Assembly (NCBI RefSeq): GCF_954871325.1
Contig: NC_088778.1
Coordinates: forward strand, 11,045,882 to 11,109,881
Direction: 5' to 3'
DNA length: 64,000 nucleotides
From: Gordionus sp. m RMFG-2023
Taxonomy: Eukaryota; Nematomorpha; Gordioida; Chordodea; Parachordodidae
Below, one piece after another: positions 1-12,000 of this stretch. Position 1 is the first letter of the stretch. Each line of letters opens with the position of its first letter. Under the pieces are notes generated by a model, which searched no databases, had not been told where the DNA came from, and saw only the letters and a program-made list of their open reading frames with translations. The translations under genes were made by a program, and so were the position numbers.

Positions 1-41
1 AATATTGGTCCAGCTGACTATAATTACGAAGAAACATTGAG
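1..41 (+). CDS. KIF3A: KIF3A-like exon, end of motor domain
   Basis: Partial exon at the window edge. It encodes [13 protein letters not shown] plus two bases of a serine codon (AG), followed by a GT donor at 42. The missing third base is supplied by the C at 6942, giving the S of STLRYANR. This is the end of the kinesin motor core, just before the neck linker. Confidence 0.82.
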
Positions 42-3000
42 GTTTTTTAAAATGTTTTTTGATGATTTGAATATCTTATAACATTTGTAATTATACTAGC
101 TGATAGCCCGTTAAGATAAATAATAAATTTTACTTTCATTTGACGATGGATGATCAGAATAGTCAAATGAGAAGAATAGATTATCCATATTCATTCTTCC
201 AAGATTTCTATAAATTTTTTAAAAAAAGGCCATATATTATGAAAAATATAGAATAAAAAAATATGGTTTTGTGAGTTATGATATTAATCAATTCTTTTAA
301 CAATTTTCCACATCCAGACACATTGGTTTTTGCCCTCCCACTTCGTATAAAATCTACATTCATCAGAATCATTTAAATGCTTTAAAACCTTCCTAAATAC
401 TTAAAAAAAAGACCTGTCATCAAAGATTCAAATCAATTATGGAGGCAAACCTGATTATCTCACAAACACTGGTAGCAAAAATAATTGCTATGGGTCAATG
501 TTCAGGGTCGGGTCTTAACTTATTAAGTATACGTATCAATTAGAATTTAATGTTAAGGGATAAGGCAAAATATTTGTTGACAAGCCAATCTGACTGGTGA
601 TGTGTTTGTGTTTTTAAAAATTCTAGCACAAATATAAAAATTTTTTATTTACCACATTTTTTTAATCTCACGAAAAGTTTATTTTTTGAATCTCATAATA
701 AATTATATTAAAAATTACACACACCAGAGGTGTATAAAAATATTACATCTCTACAATAATTATTGTTAGCTAGCCTAATTATGTTAGAGGAGAATGCTTC
801 TGATGAAATTATGCTTGATGTTGAAGATAAGAAAATTTCCTCACAAAAGAGAGCAATCATATGGGATCAATATCAAATCCTTTAAGATGGTGAAAAGGCT
901 GCTTGCAATCATTGCAATTATAAAATGTAAAGGCAAAACAACATCTCCTCTCATTATAATAGGTTTCATTCACACCTTAATAAAAAAATAATAAAATTGA
1001 CATTTTTTTAAAGTCTACACCAAATTCTTCAAAAAAAATTAATTTTAAGGATAATTTATTAAAATTATTTATAAATAATAATATATCTTTTAAAATTATT
1101 GATTCAAATGATTTTAAAATTTTTATAAGTGATCGTGATTGTTCTGTAAAATCAATATGCTCCAATACTCTTAAATTGCACATGTATAATACATTTGCAG
1201 AAAAAGAACAATTGGTTAAGGAAATAATATCTAAAAATAAAAGTCAGATTAATTTTTCATCTGACATTTGGACTAGCCCAACACAGGTTCCTTTTTTAGG
1301 GCTAACAGCCCATTTTATTGATGATAATTTTAAAATAAATAACATAATTTTGGATGTAAGTCCAATAAATGAAATACATTCAGGTGAAAATATATTTAAA
1401 GCCTTTGTCAAAATAATTAAAATTAATAATTTAGAGAATAAAATTTTTTATATAACTTTAGATAATTCAACTAATAATAAAACATTTATTGATACATTTT
1501 CTTTAAAATATCCATTAATAAAAATAGGGCACATCCGATGCTTTGCCCATGTTTAATTTAATATCCAAAGAAATTAAAAAAATTTTAGATCCTTCAATTT
1601 TAAAACTAAGAAACATTATTAGAATGATTCGTAATTCCCCTAAAAAATTAAATTTATTAAAAAATATATGTAATTCCCTACACCCTCCCCTAAATTTCTT
1701 AAAACCAAAATTGGATTGTGAAATAAGGTGGAATAGCACCTACCAAATGATTGAAAAGGGCTTATTGTTAAAGCCTGCTATAACAAAATTAGTTAATGAA
1801 TTAATAACTAATATTAAAATTCTTCAAGAAAAACAAATATCAGAGGTAAACTAAAATTTATAATTAGGTAATAATATAATACTTTGATAACATATAGGAA
1901 GAATGGGAGGATCTTATAAAAATTAAAGCTATCCTATTGCCTTTATATGAAACTACAAATATGGTTTATGGGGAGAATTATCCTACTTATAATTTGGGTA
2001 TACCTTATTATATTTTAATTCTTGAACATCTAAAAAATGAAAAACCTGGTTTCCATAAATCCTTAAACAATAGTTTCAAAGTAGCATGCATGTGATAAAT
2101 TGTTGGGCTATTATAATTTAACTGCCGATGATGCAATAATAACCACAATATTAGATCCCAGGCTTAAAGTAGAATATTTTAAATCAATGTCTGTTGATTA
2201 TGATATTGATATATCCAAGTTAATGGACAAATTTAAAGAGATTTACTATAGATATACAGGTATTTTATTTCCCCCCATTTAATTATGATTAAGCTCATAA
2301 TTATAACTGTCAAACAAATAAGGATAAAATTCAACAAAACAGGCTAGACATTGTTTTTAAACAAAATAATATTCAACTGTGTGAAATAGATTTGTATTTG
2401 AGTGAACTAAGAGCTAAGAGTGATACTGACCCGTTAATGTGGTGGAAGGCATATGCATATCGGATCCCCATACTCTCGAAAATGGCAAGGGATTATCTAT
2501 CTATACAATGAACATCAACTGCTTGTGAAAGGCTTTTCTCAGTTGGAACTAATTTTTTGTCAAAAAACCGCATGTCATATAAGGAAGAAAATATAAGAAA
2601 AACTCTTTGCCTTAAAAATTGGCTTAAATTATAAATTAAATTAATAATATACATTTTAATTTTGTTTATAACTTGATTATATATTATTTATTATCAGATT
2701 ATTGATTACATATTATTATAATTTTTTGTTTAAAATCAAATTTGTAATAAAAAAATTTATCAATATATTTGAGCATGATTTATTTTATTAAAAAAATTAA
2801 TTCAAATTTTTCGAATAATTCGAATCGAATACAAATCGTAGATTTTATTATTCGTACGAATTCAAATAGTAAATTATTCGATTCGTTGCACTATTCGATT
2901 CGAATTCGTTTTTGAATAAGCCTATTCAGCATGTCATAGATTCTGACGAAAGGATCCAGTAGTGGTCACACGTCCTCGTTTATTTTACCTTGATATTTAT

Positions 3001-6000
3001 TATCTCATCTATTATCTTAAATCTAAATTTGATTTGGATATAAATTTTTGGTATCTTGATTATGGAACAATCTGAGATGCTCTTCCTAAAATAATTTTTT
3101 TTCAATTTCTTGAAGCCAATTTTAAAAGGCTCATTCTTAATAAGTCCAAATCCAAAATCTGTTTCCATGATAACAATATACAAAACCCTCATCTATTATG
3201 ATTTATTTTTTTATTGAGACAATAAATAATAATTAAATTAATATAATTAAAAAAAGGTATATTCAAACAAGTTTCAAATATTTATTCATATTGAATGCGA
3301 TAAGTATATATATATATATATTAGGCTTATTCAAAAACGAATTCGAATCGAATAATTTACTATTTGAATTCGTGAATAATAAAATCTACTATTTGTATTC
3401 GATTCGAATTTTGCGAATAATTTGAATTAATTTTTTTAATAAAATAAATCATATTCAAATATATTGACAAATTTTTTTATTACAAATTTAATTTTAAACA
3501 GAAAAAATTATAATAATATGTAATCAATAATCTGATAATAAATAATATATAATCAAGTTACAAACAATATTAAAATATATATTATTAATTTAATTTATAA
3601 TTTAAGCCAATTTTTAAGGCAAAGAGTTTTTCTTATATTTTCTTCCTTATGACATGGGGTTTTTTGACAATAAATTAGTCTCAACTGAGAAAAGCCTTTC
3701 ACAAGCAGTTGATGTTCCTTGTATAGATAGATAATCCCTTGCCATTTTCGAGAGTATGGGGATCCGATATGCATTTGCCTTCCACCACATTAACGGGTCA
3801 GTATCATTCTTTGCTCTTGGTTCACTCAGATAAAAATCTATTTCACACAGTTGAATATTATTTTGTTTAAAAACAATGTCTAGCCTGTTTTGTTGAATTT
3901 TATCCTTATTTGTTTGACAGTTATAATTATGAGCTTAATCATATTTAAATGGGGGTAAATAAAATACCTGTATATTTATAGTAAATCTCTTTAAATTTGT
4001 CCATTAACTTGGATATATCAATATCATAATCAACAGATATTGATTTAAAATATTCTACTTTAAGCCTGGGATCTAATATTGTGGTTATTATTGCATCATC
4101 GGCAGTTAAATTATAATAGCCCAACAATTTATCACATGCATGCTACTTTGAAACTATTGTTAAAGGATTTATGGAAACCAGGTTTTTCATTTTTTAGATG
4201 TTCAAGAATTAAAATATAATAAGGTATAACCAAATTATAAGTTAATTCTCCCCACACACCATATTTGTAGTTTCATATAAAGGCAATAGGGTAGCTTTAA
4301 TTTTTATAAGATCCTCCCATTCTTCCTATATGTTATCAAAGTATTATATTATTACCTAATTATAAATTTTAGTTTACCTCTGATATTTGTTTCTTGAAGA
4401 ATTTAATATTAGTTATTAATTCATTAACTAATTTTGTTATAGCAGACTTTAACAATAAGCCCCTTTCAATCATTTGGTAGGTGCTATTCCACCTTATTTC
4501 ACAATCCAATTTTGGTTTTAAGAAATTTAGGGGAGGGTGTAGGGAACTACATATATTTATTAATAAATTTAATTTTTTAGGGGAATTACGAATCATTCTA
4601 ATAATGTATCTTAGTTTTAGAATTGAATTTTTAAAATTTCTTTGGATATTAAGGGCAAAGCATCGGATGTGCCCTATTTTTATTAATGGATATTTTAAAG
4701 AAAATGTATCAATAAATTTTTATTATTAGTTTGCATTATCTAAAGTTATATAAAAAATTTTATTAAATATATTTTCACCTGAATGTATTTCATTTATTAA
4801 ACTTACATCCAAAATTATTTTATTTATTTTAAAATTATCATCAAAAAAATGGGCTGTTAGCCCTAAAAAAGGAACCTGTGTTGGTCTAGTCCAAATGTCA
4901 GATGAAAAATTAATCTGACTTTTATTTTTAGATATGATTTCCTTTAACAACTGTTCTTTTTCTGCAAATGTATTATACATGTGCAATTTAAGAGTATTGG
5001 AGCATATTGATTTTACAGAACAATCACGATCACTTATAAAAATTTTAAAATCATTTGAATTAATAATTTTAAAAGATATATTATTATTTATAAATAATTT
5101 TAATAAATTATCTTTAAAATTAATTTTTTTTGAAGAATTTGGTGTAGACTTTAAAAATATGTCTATTTTATTATTTTTTTTACTAAGGTGTGAATGAAAC
5201 CTATTATAATGATTAATAAGAGGAGATGTTGTTTTGCCCTTACATTTTATAATACTCTTGCTTGCAATGATTGCAAGCAGCCTTTTCACTATCTTTAAGG
5301 ATTTGATATATATCCCATATGATTGCTCTCTTTTGTGAGGAAATTTTCTCATCTTCAACATCAAGCATAATTTCATCAGAAGCATTCTCCTCTAACATAA
5401 TTAGGCTAGCTAACAATAATTATTGTAGAAATGTAATATATTTTTATGTACCTCTGGTTTGTGTAATTTTTAATATAATTTATTATGAGATTCAAAAAAT
5501 AAACTTTTCGTGAGATTCAAAAAATGTGGCAAATAAAAATTTAAATTTTCACTTCAAAAATTTTTAAATTTGTGCTAGAATTTTTATAAACACACACATC
5601 ACCTGTCCGATTGGCAGGTCAACAAATAGAAATGACAAATGTTAGATTTATTAAACAATTTATTAAATATAAATATTACGAATAATTCGTTTTATTCGAA
5701 TCGAACAAATGATTATTTGTATTCAGATAAGACAAATAATTTATTATTCGTATTCGTAATTATTCGATTAGATTCGAATATTCGAATTATTTTTGAATAG
5801 GCCTAATATATATATACTTCATTAACATATAAGAATAATAAAAATTTTGGAAATAAGGTAATAAATTTCTGAATCACACTTCATATGGGCTTATTTCAAT
5901 TTATCCATCATCAAATTAAGGAGAATACTAATTCCTTGTCATTCTTGTGGGACATCAGCTAGTAATCTTATATATGTAAATATTAATTAGATTATGGGAA

Positions 6001-9000
6001 TGGATCATTCCTTAAGTGTTTTTTTATTTACAATGGAAGCCACAAAGCACTCCTTGGTAAATTGTTATCCACATTTGAATAGTTTGCATCTTCTCATGAT
6101 GTGGATCCATCAAGATGATCCTAATTTTAGAATATATTTTGATACAGGTATAGGGGTTAGACAATATTTTAATTATTTTAAATATTCCCCGGCTGGGCCT
6201 AAAAATTATCCCAAAGGACGGAACCACCAAATTGAATTAAGAAGAAAAAAAATCTTAGCTAGGATTCGAACCCAAAGCCATCAGATATGTAAGCGACGTT
6301 CTTGCCGATTAGGCCACAAATGCTTTTCAAAATTAACTATTTTTTAAATACATATAAAATGTGACAGGCTTTTATATATATATATTGTTGATTTCATAAT
6401 TTATAAGTTTAAGCAAAAAACATTAAAATAATACATAAAGAGCCAAATCAACCAATATAATTTTTAAACATTGGACAAGCAAGTTAAACAAAATTTTTAA
6501 ATAAATGAGCAGGCACACCAAAACTTGCCCTTTGCAGCCTCTAGACAGGATGACATCGAAACAGCAGATCTTAATGAATTTTACTTCTGCCAAAGATTCA
6601 ATTTATAAATGATATGCTTCTGCCACTTTTATTTTCCCATAAATTTACAGCCAGAGGTATTTTCAGGCCTAATGGGAATTTAGTTAATGCCCATCCCAAA
6701 GGATGAAACCACCAAGTTGGATTAAGAAAAAAAAATCTTTGCTGGGATTCGAACCCAAGGCCATCAGATTTGTAAGCGACGCTCTTGCCGATTAGGCCAC
6801 AGATGCTTTTCAAAATTCACGATTTTTTAAATATATATTATAAATTGTGACACTATGAGTGTGATACGGCTTTTATATATTATAGTTTATTCTCATGTTC
6901 TAATACCTTTTACTTAATATATATATATAATATTTTTTTAGCACTTTAAGATATGCTAATAGAGTTAAAAGCATTAAAAACAAAGCAGTTATCAATGAAG
7001 ATCCAAAGGATGCCATGCTGAGAAAATACCAAAAGGACATAGAAGAATTGAAGAGAATGCTTGAAAATACGAATGAAGATGACTTACCATCTGATGAGGT
7101 TATAATAAATAAAAATTGTTTTTCTTTTATATCATACTCCAACTTATGCCGGTATTGATCAATATTCTTAATTTTAAGCAATACATGGTCAAGACACAAA
7201 AATCTTCTAAACTTCAAGTTTATGGTAGATTACTTTGAACCCTGTTTCTTCATCTTATAATATAATGAAGAAAAATATAAATAATTGAATAGCTATATAT
7301 TTCAGAGACTTGCAGAGGTAACATTTGCACGGCTTGCAGATTTTTTAAAAAATATATTATATTTAATTTTTATAGATAATAATGACTATTTAAAATATTT
7401 GGTTTTAAAATATGCGACCCGGCCTGGGTATTTTTTTTAAAAAAAAATTTTAGGCCCGGCCCGGCCCAGCCCATGTATATTTTATAAAGATTTTGAATGG
7501 CTCCTTAAATGGTTTCAAACCCTGGCTCGGGTATTTTAAAAAAAAAATTTTAGGCCCGGCCCAGCCCAGCCCATGTATATTTATAAAGATTTTGAATGAC
7601 TCCTTATAAAATGGTTTCAGACTCAACAAAAATAATTAAATATTCGACTTGACACTATTATTAAATTGAGAAACCGCTTTCGGATTTAATAATGATATTG
7701 TTTTTAAAAAAAATTAAATATCGAAATAAAGGATGACGATGGTGGTGAAGAGGAAAGCAATATCAACAAAGATAAGGTATCTACACCTGGAAGTTGTAAA
7801 CGTAAAAGTAATATAGTTTTCCTTAATTTATTATTGTTATTTTAAGTGCTTTTAAAAAAGGTGTATATATTATTTATTATATTAAAAAGGACATAATACA
7901 GATCAGTGACAAAGCGTGAAGTTTACTAATAGGTAGGTAGTTAATTTTTTTCATTTGCAAACCCATATAAAAAAAATTAAGATATATGTATAAGTGAACA
8001 TTTGCTAGATTTTTAATAACTTATTTTTAATATATAATTACTTGATAGAGTGAATAATCTATTATGACTTGTGTTTCTACAATAAGTTTTTATTTTAAAG
8101 ATGAAAATCCCTACTCTGCCCTTGCGGTGTTTGAGACAATGTTTGTATGAAAGGTTTTGTTTATTTTTCCAAATTTTGTAAAGTTGTTATTGGTTTTCCT
8201 TTTCGATAATCAATTTCTTTGTATCAAGATTTCTTGAGTTAAAAGATATTTCGAATAATGTTTAAAAAGAAACATTCTATATAAATAAAGGAAAGAATAA
8301 AAATAAAATATTAAAAATTTTCTTTTATTAAGAAATATGCTATTTTTTATTTGCTTCCCCATCTCTTATTTTTTAAAAGTAAAATGACACAATAAATTCA
8401 CATGAGTTTATCTTTATTTAATAAAAAAATGAGCAATTTAAGATTTGCTTCATTCATGAATATTTTTTTAACATATTAATAATGTTTAATTTTTTAAATC
8501 AGTAAAAATAATATTAATATTTTTAACGTAGCATAAAAAATATATTAATTTTATTTAGGAATTTATTAAGAAAAATACAAGAGAACCAATGGTTCCCTTG
8601 CTTCTATGGATGCTTCATCACTGATGCAGATCATTTTAAGGATTTTGGTTCACACTCATATTTAAGCCTTTAATATAAGGGAAATAATTAATATTTCAAA
8701 ATTTACCCGATACAGCTTTATCTCAGACCAAAATCCAAGATATTCAAAATGAAATAGACATGGAGAAGAAATTGTTATCGGATCGGAAGGACCTCTTAGA
8801 CGAGGAAAAAAACATAGTTTTAATTAAACTGCAACAACGAGAAAAGCAATTGATTGATGCTCGGTATAGAAGTATTTCCTTTTACATAACAACTGTAGGC
8901 ACCAAATATTTAATTTTTGCCCCTTTTACATTTTCAATCACATTCTTAAATCGTAGATTAGAACGCGACGCTTTAATCCTCAAGCTTTCCTCTATGGAAC

Positions 9001-12000
9001 ACAACGTCCTTATGGGTGGAGGTTCTTCTCCTAAACCTAATTCTTTCTCTAACTCAATCATAAGCTCCAACACCTTCCCGAACCCTGATATGAACATGCA
9101 AGCACTACGAGATAGTTCTCAAGAGCTGGCCGATCGCGTGGAACGAACTCGTGCCTTGACTAGAGCCTTTAAAGAGACCCAGGCACTAGGATTGGATATG
9201 GAAGAAAAATATGTCAATCTAAAGGAAGAAGCATTAGGTAAGACCGAGAAGCTCCAAAAAGTTTGGGAGGCATTGCTTGAGGCTAAGTCCAAGGTTTGTG
9301 AATCAAAATCATTTATTTTTAATTTAGAATTTTTGTTGGATTTTTTATACGATATTTTGAAAATTGAAAAAATATCTTCCGGTATCTTGGACTTTGATAA
9401 AGCAAAATAATAAGTAACAAAGAGTAAATATTGGAGAAAGGGACTACGATTTTTTAAGTAATTCATGAAAAGATTGTGGGATCTTGTTATGCAATGTATT
9501 TTATATGCATTTAGGTATTAAAGAAGTGAGTTTTATTGAACGTTCGCCAGAGTATATACAGATTGATAAATCAACATAGGCTATTGGCCTGGACTCGAAA
9601 AAGAAATATATTGGTTTAAATTCGGTAGTAATGCAAAATAAAAATGAGCTTAGTATATTTTTAAAAGGGTTTTTGTAAGTCTCATCTAACTGAATATATT
9701 TTCTTAGACCTGCTCACCAATGGAACTATTAACAGCCGACGCGGTATTTAGAAGTCCAATCGGCGGTTAATGGCGCTCTGCATATGGGTAGACGGCCGGC
9801 CGCCGACCTTTTTTGGTTACGCCGAAAACGCCGCCGTTTAAGAAAGTTACGCCGGCGCGCTGCCGATTTTCATGTCGTCGGCACTCGGCCGGCGCACAAA
9901 TTTCTTTCATATTTTACTTTTTATTCTAATAATTGGTCAACATAACTCTTGTAATTTTTTAATGTCAATCAGGATTTTGATGAATTTTTATTTTCTACTA
10001 TTTTAAAATCATAATTATATTGACTCATCATAGAATTCAATCAATCAAAAATCTAAAATTCCAAAAGTTACCATAATTTTACATATTTTTAAAATGGATG
10101 TATCTACATTTAATAATTCTATAAATAATTTTAGTATCCTAACTTTGGATAATAAAAAATCCATAGTCTGGATATTTTTTGCAAAATTTGAATTCGAGGA
10201 ATATCAAAGAAAATGTCTAAGTACAATAGATTTAACATCAGACATGTTAGATCTTGACCGTTTATAAATTGTCAATTCCAATGATAATAATAATAACAAT
10301 AATTTCACGTATATGAAAACCTTAAAATTAAATGTCCCAAGCCCAACACGTTGACATAGTATAGTAATTATGCTAGAAAGCATATCTGGATTAAATAAGG
10401 ATTTAATTAATAATGTTTTGAAAAGAATTGGGAAGCACTTTCTCAAATTATGAATCTGATCTGGTAGAAGAACTATTAGCATTTCTTTCAAAATTTAAAG
10501 AAACTGTCGAATTTTTTTCAGTACAAAAAGGACCTACTTTAAACTTGGCGTTACTTTTTAGAAGTGAAATTGAATAGTAAATGATAGTGATAGTTCTGAA
10601 ATTATTTCACTTAAGGAAAATATACTAAAAAAACTTGCGTTACGATTTCCAGTTTGTAATGTAAGTAATATTATATAAGTATATTCTTTTATTTTGTATT
10701 TAAAATTATCTAGGTATTGGCTTCTCTTTTAGATCCAAGATTTTAAAAATTGACAATTGTGTCAAAATATTTAATAGAGCAAAATTGCTCAGCTTCAGAA
10801 TTTATAATAAAACATCTTAAACTTATAAAGAATGATGATAATCAGGTAGTAAATATAGCTAATGAGGATGAAGATGAATTATTTGACAAAATTGGCAAAT
10901 AAACATTCAACAAATATAAATTATGATTCCAAGTTAGGTGACTTAGAACAAGAATGCCACAGTTTTCTTGGAAGACATTCACAAGATATGGACGTTTCTA
11001 AATTTTTGGAGAGAAAAGAAGAGTGAACTTCCCAATCTTTCCAGGCTCGTCAAAAAAATTCTTTGCATTCCGGCGACTAGCACACCTAGTGAAAGAATTT
11101 TCTCTATCGCTGGATTGACGTTAAATTCAAGGAGATCATCATTATGTCCCGAAAATTTAAATAAAATAATCTTTATACATGATATTATAAAATTACAAAA
11201 TCGATTTTGGATATAAGTTTTCTATTAAATGAATATTAAATAATATGCCTAGATATCTGTAGAATAGTGTATATTTATTTGTTTTTTTTTAAAAATTAAT
11301 AAGCAATTAAAAAAATTTACAACTGCGCCGATTTTATTGACGGCCGCTAAAAATCAGCCCGCCGCCAGCCGTCGATTAGATTTTTGAAAATTGCCCCGGC
11401 CGCCGATATTTTCGTCGGCTCACAGGTCTACATATGGGTAACATGAATCGGCCTACTGACTTACATTTTTATAATATACATTAAATTATAATTTTTCAAT
11501 TGAATTTTTTAAAAAATGCTAATAAAATTGTTAAATTAAAAAAAGGATGTATACAGGCTCGGACGCAGCTATTCTTTATAAGGAGAGAGGGATATTTTTT
11601 TTAGAATTATTCTAGGAGTTATAATAACCTAAGTTTCAAAAAATTAGAACAGTGGCTAAAATATTGGCAATTTCTAATACACAAATTCAAATATAAATTA
11701 ATGATAGTATTAAATGCATATAATCGGCATATGAATTACTATAAAATGAAAGAACTTTGTAAAAAAAATTTTTTTTTAAAGAATTTATAATTTGATATAT
11801 AAATTTTAATTATATAAAAAATAAATGTTTGGAATATAGATAAGTGCACAAAATATTCTTAAGAATGATTGTATTTGCATAAATTTACTAAATATTGATT
11901 AAAAAAAATATGATCTATTAAAAAAGTGAGAAAAATATAATTAAGAAGTATATTATAAATTTATAATATGAAATTCAATCTTTTTTAGGGACAAGTTAAT

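Noticed and set aside
6240-6320. Functional tRNA gene on the - strand
   Set aside because: A and B boxes are good but the acceptor and anticodon stems do not pair properly, and a second similar copy suggests a SINE-type repeat.
5994-6347. 117-codon open frame in the kinesin intron
   Set aside because: It runs through the tRNA-like repeat and shows no conserved motif. It lies inside an intron defined by good flanking exons.
6598-6813. 71-codon open frame on the - strand
   Set aside because: It is a translation of the tRNA-derived repeat itself.
6900-7217. 105-codon open frame on the - strand
   Set aside because: It is antisense to the kinesin exon 6942-7098, which has clear homology in the + direction.
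9119-9466. 115-codon open frame on the - strand
   Set aside because: It is the antisense shadow of the kinesin coiled-coil exon.
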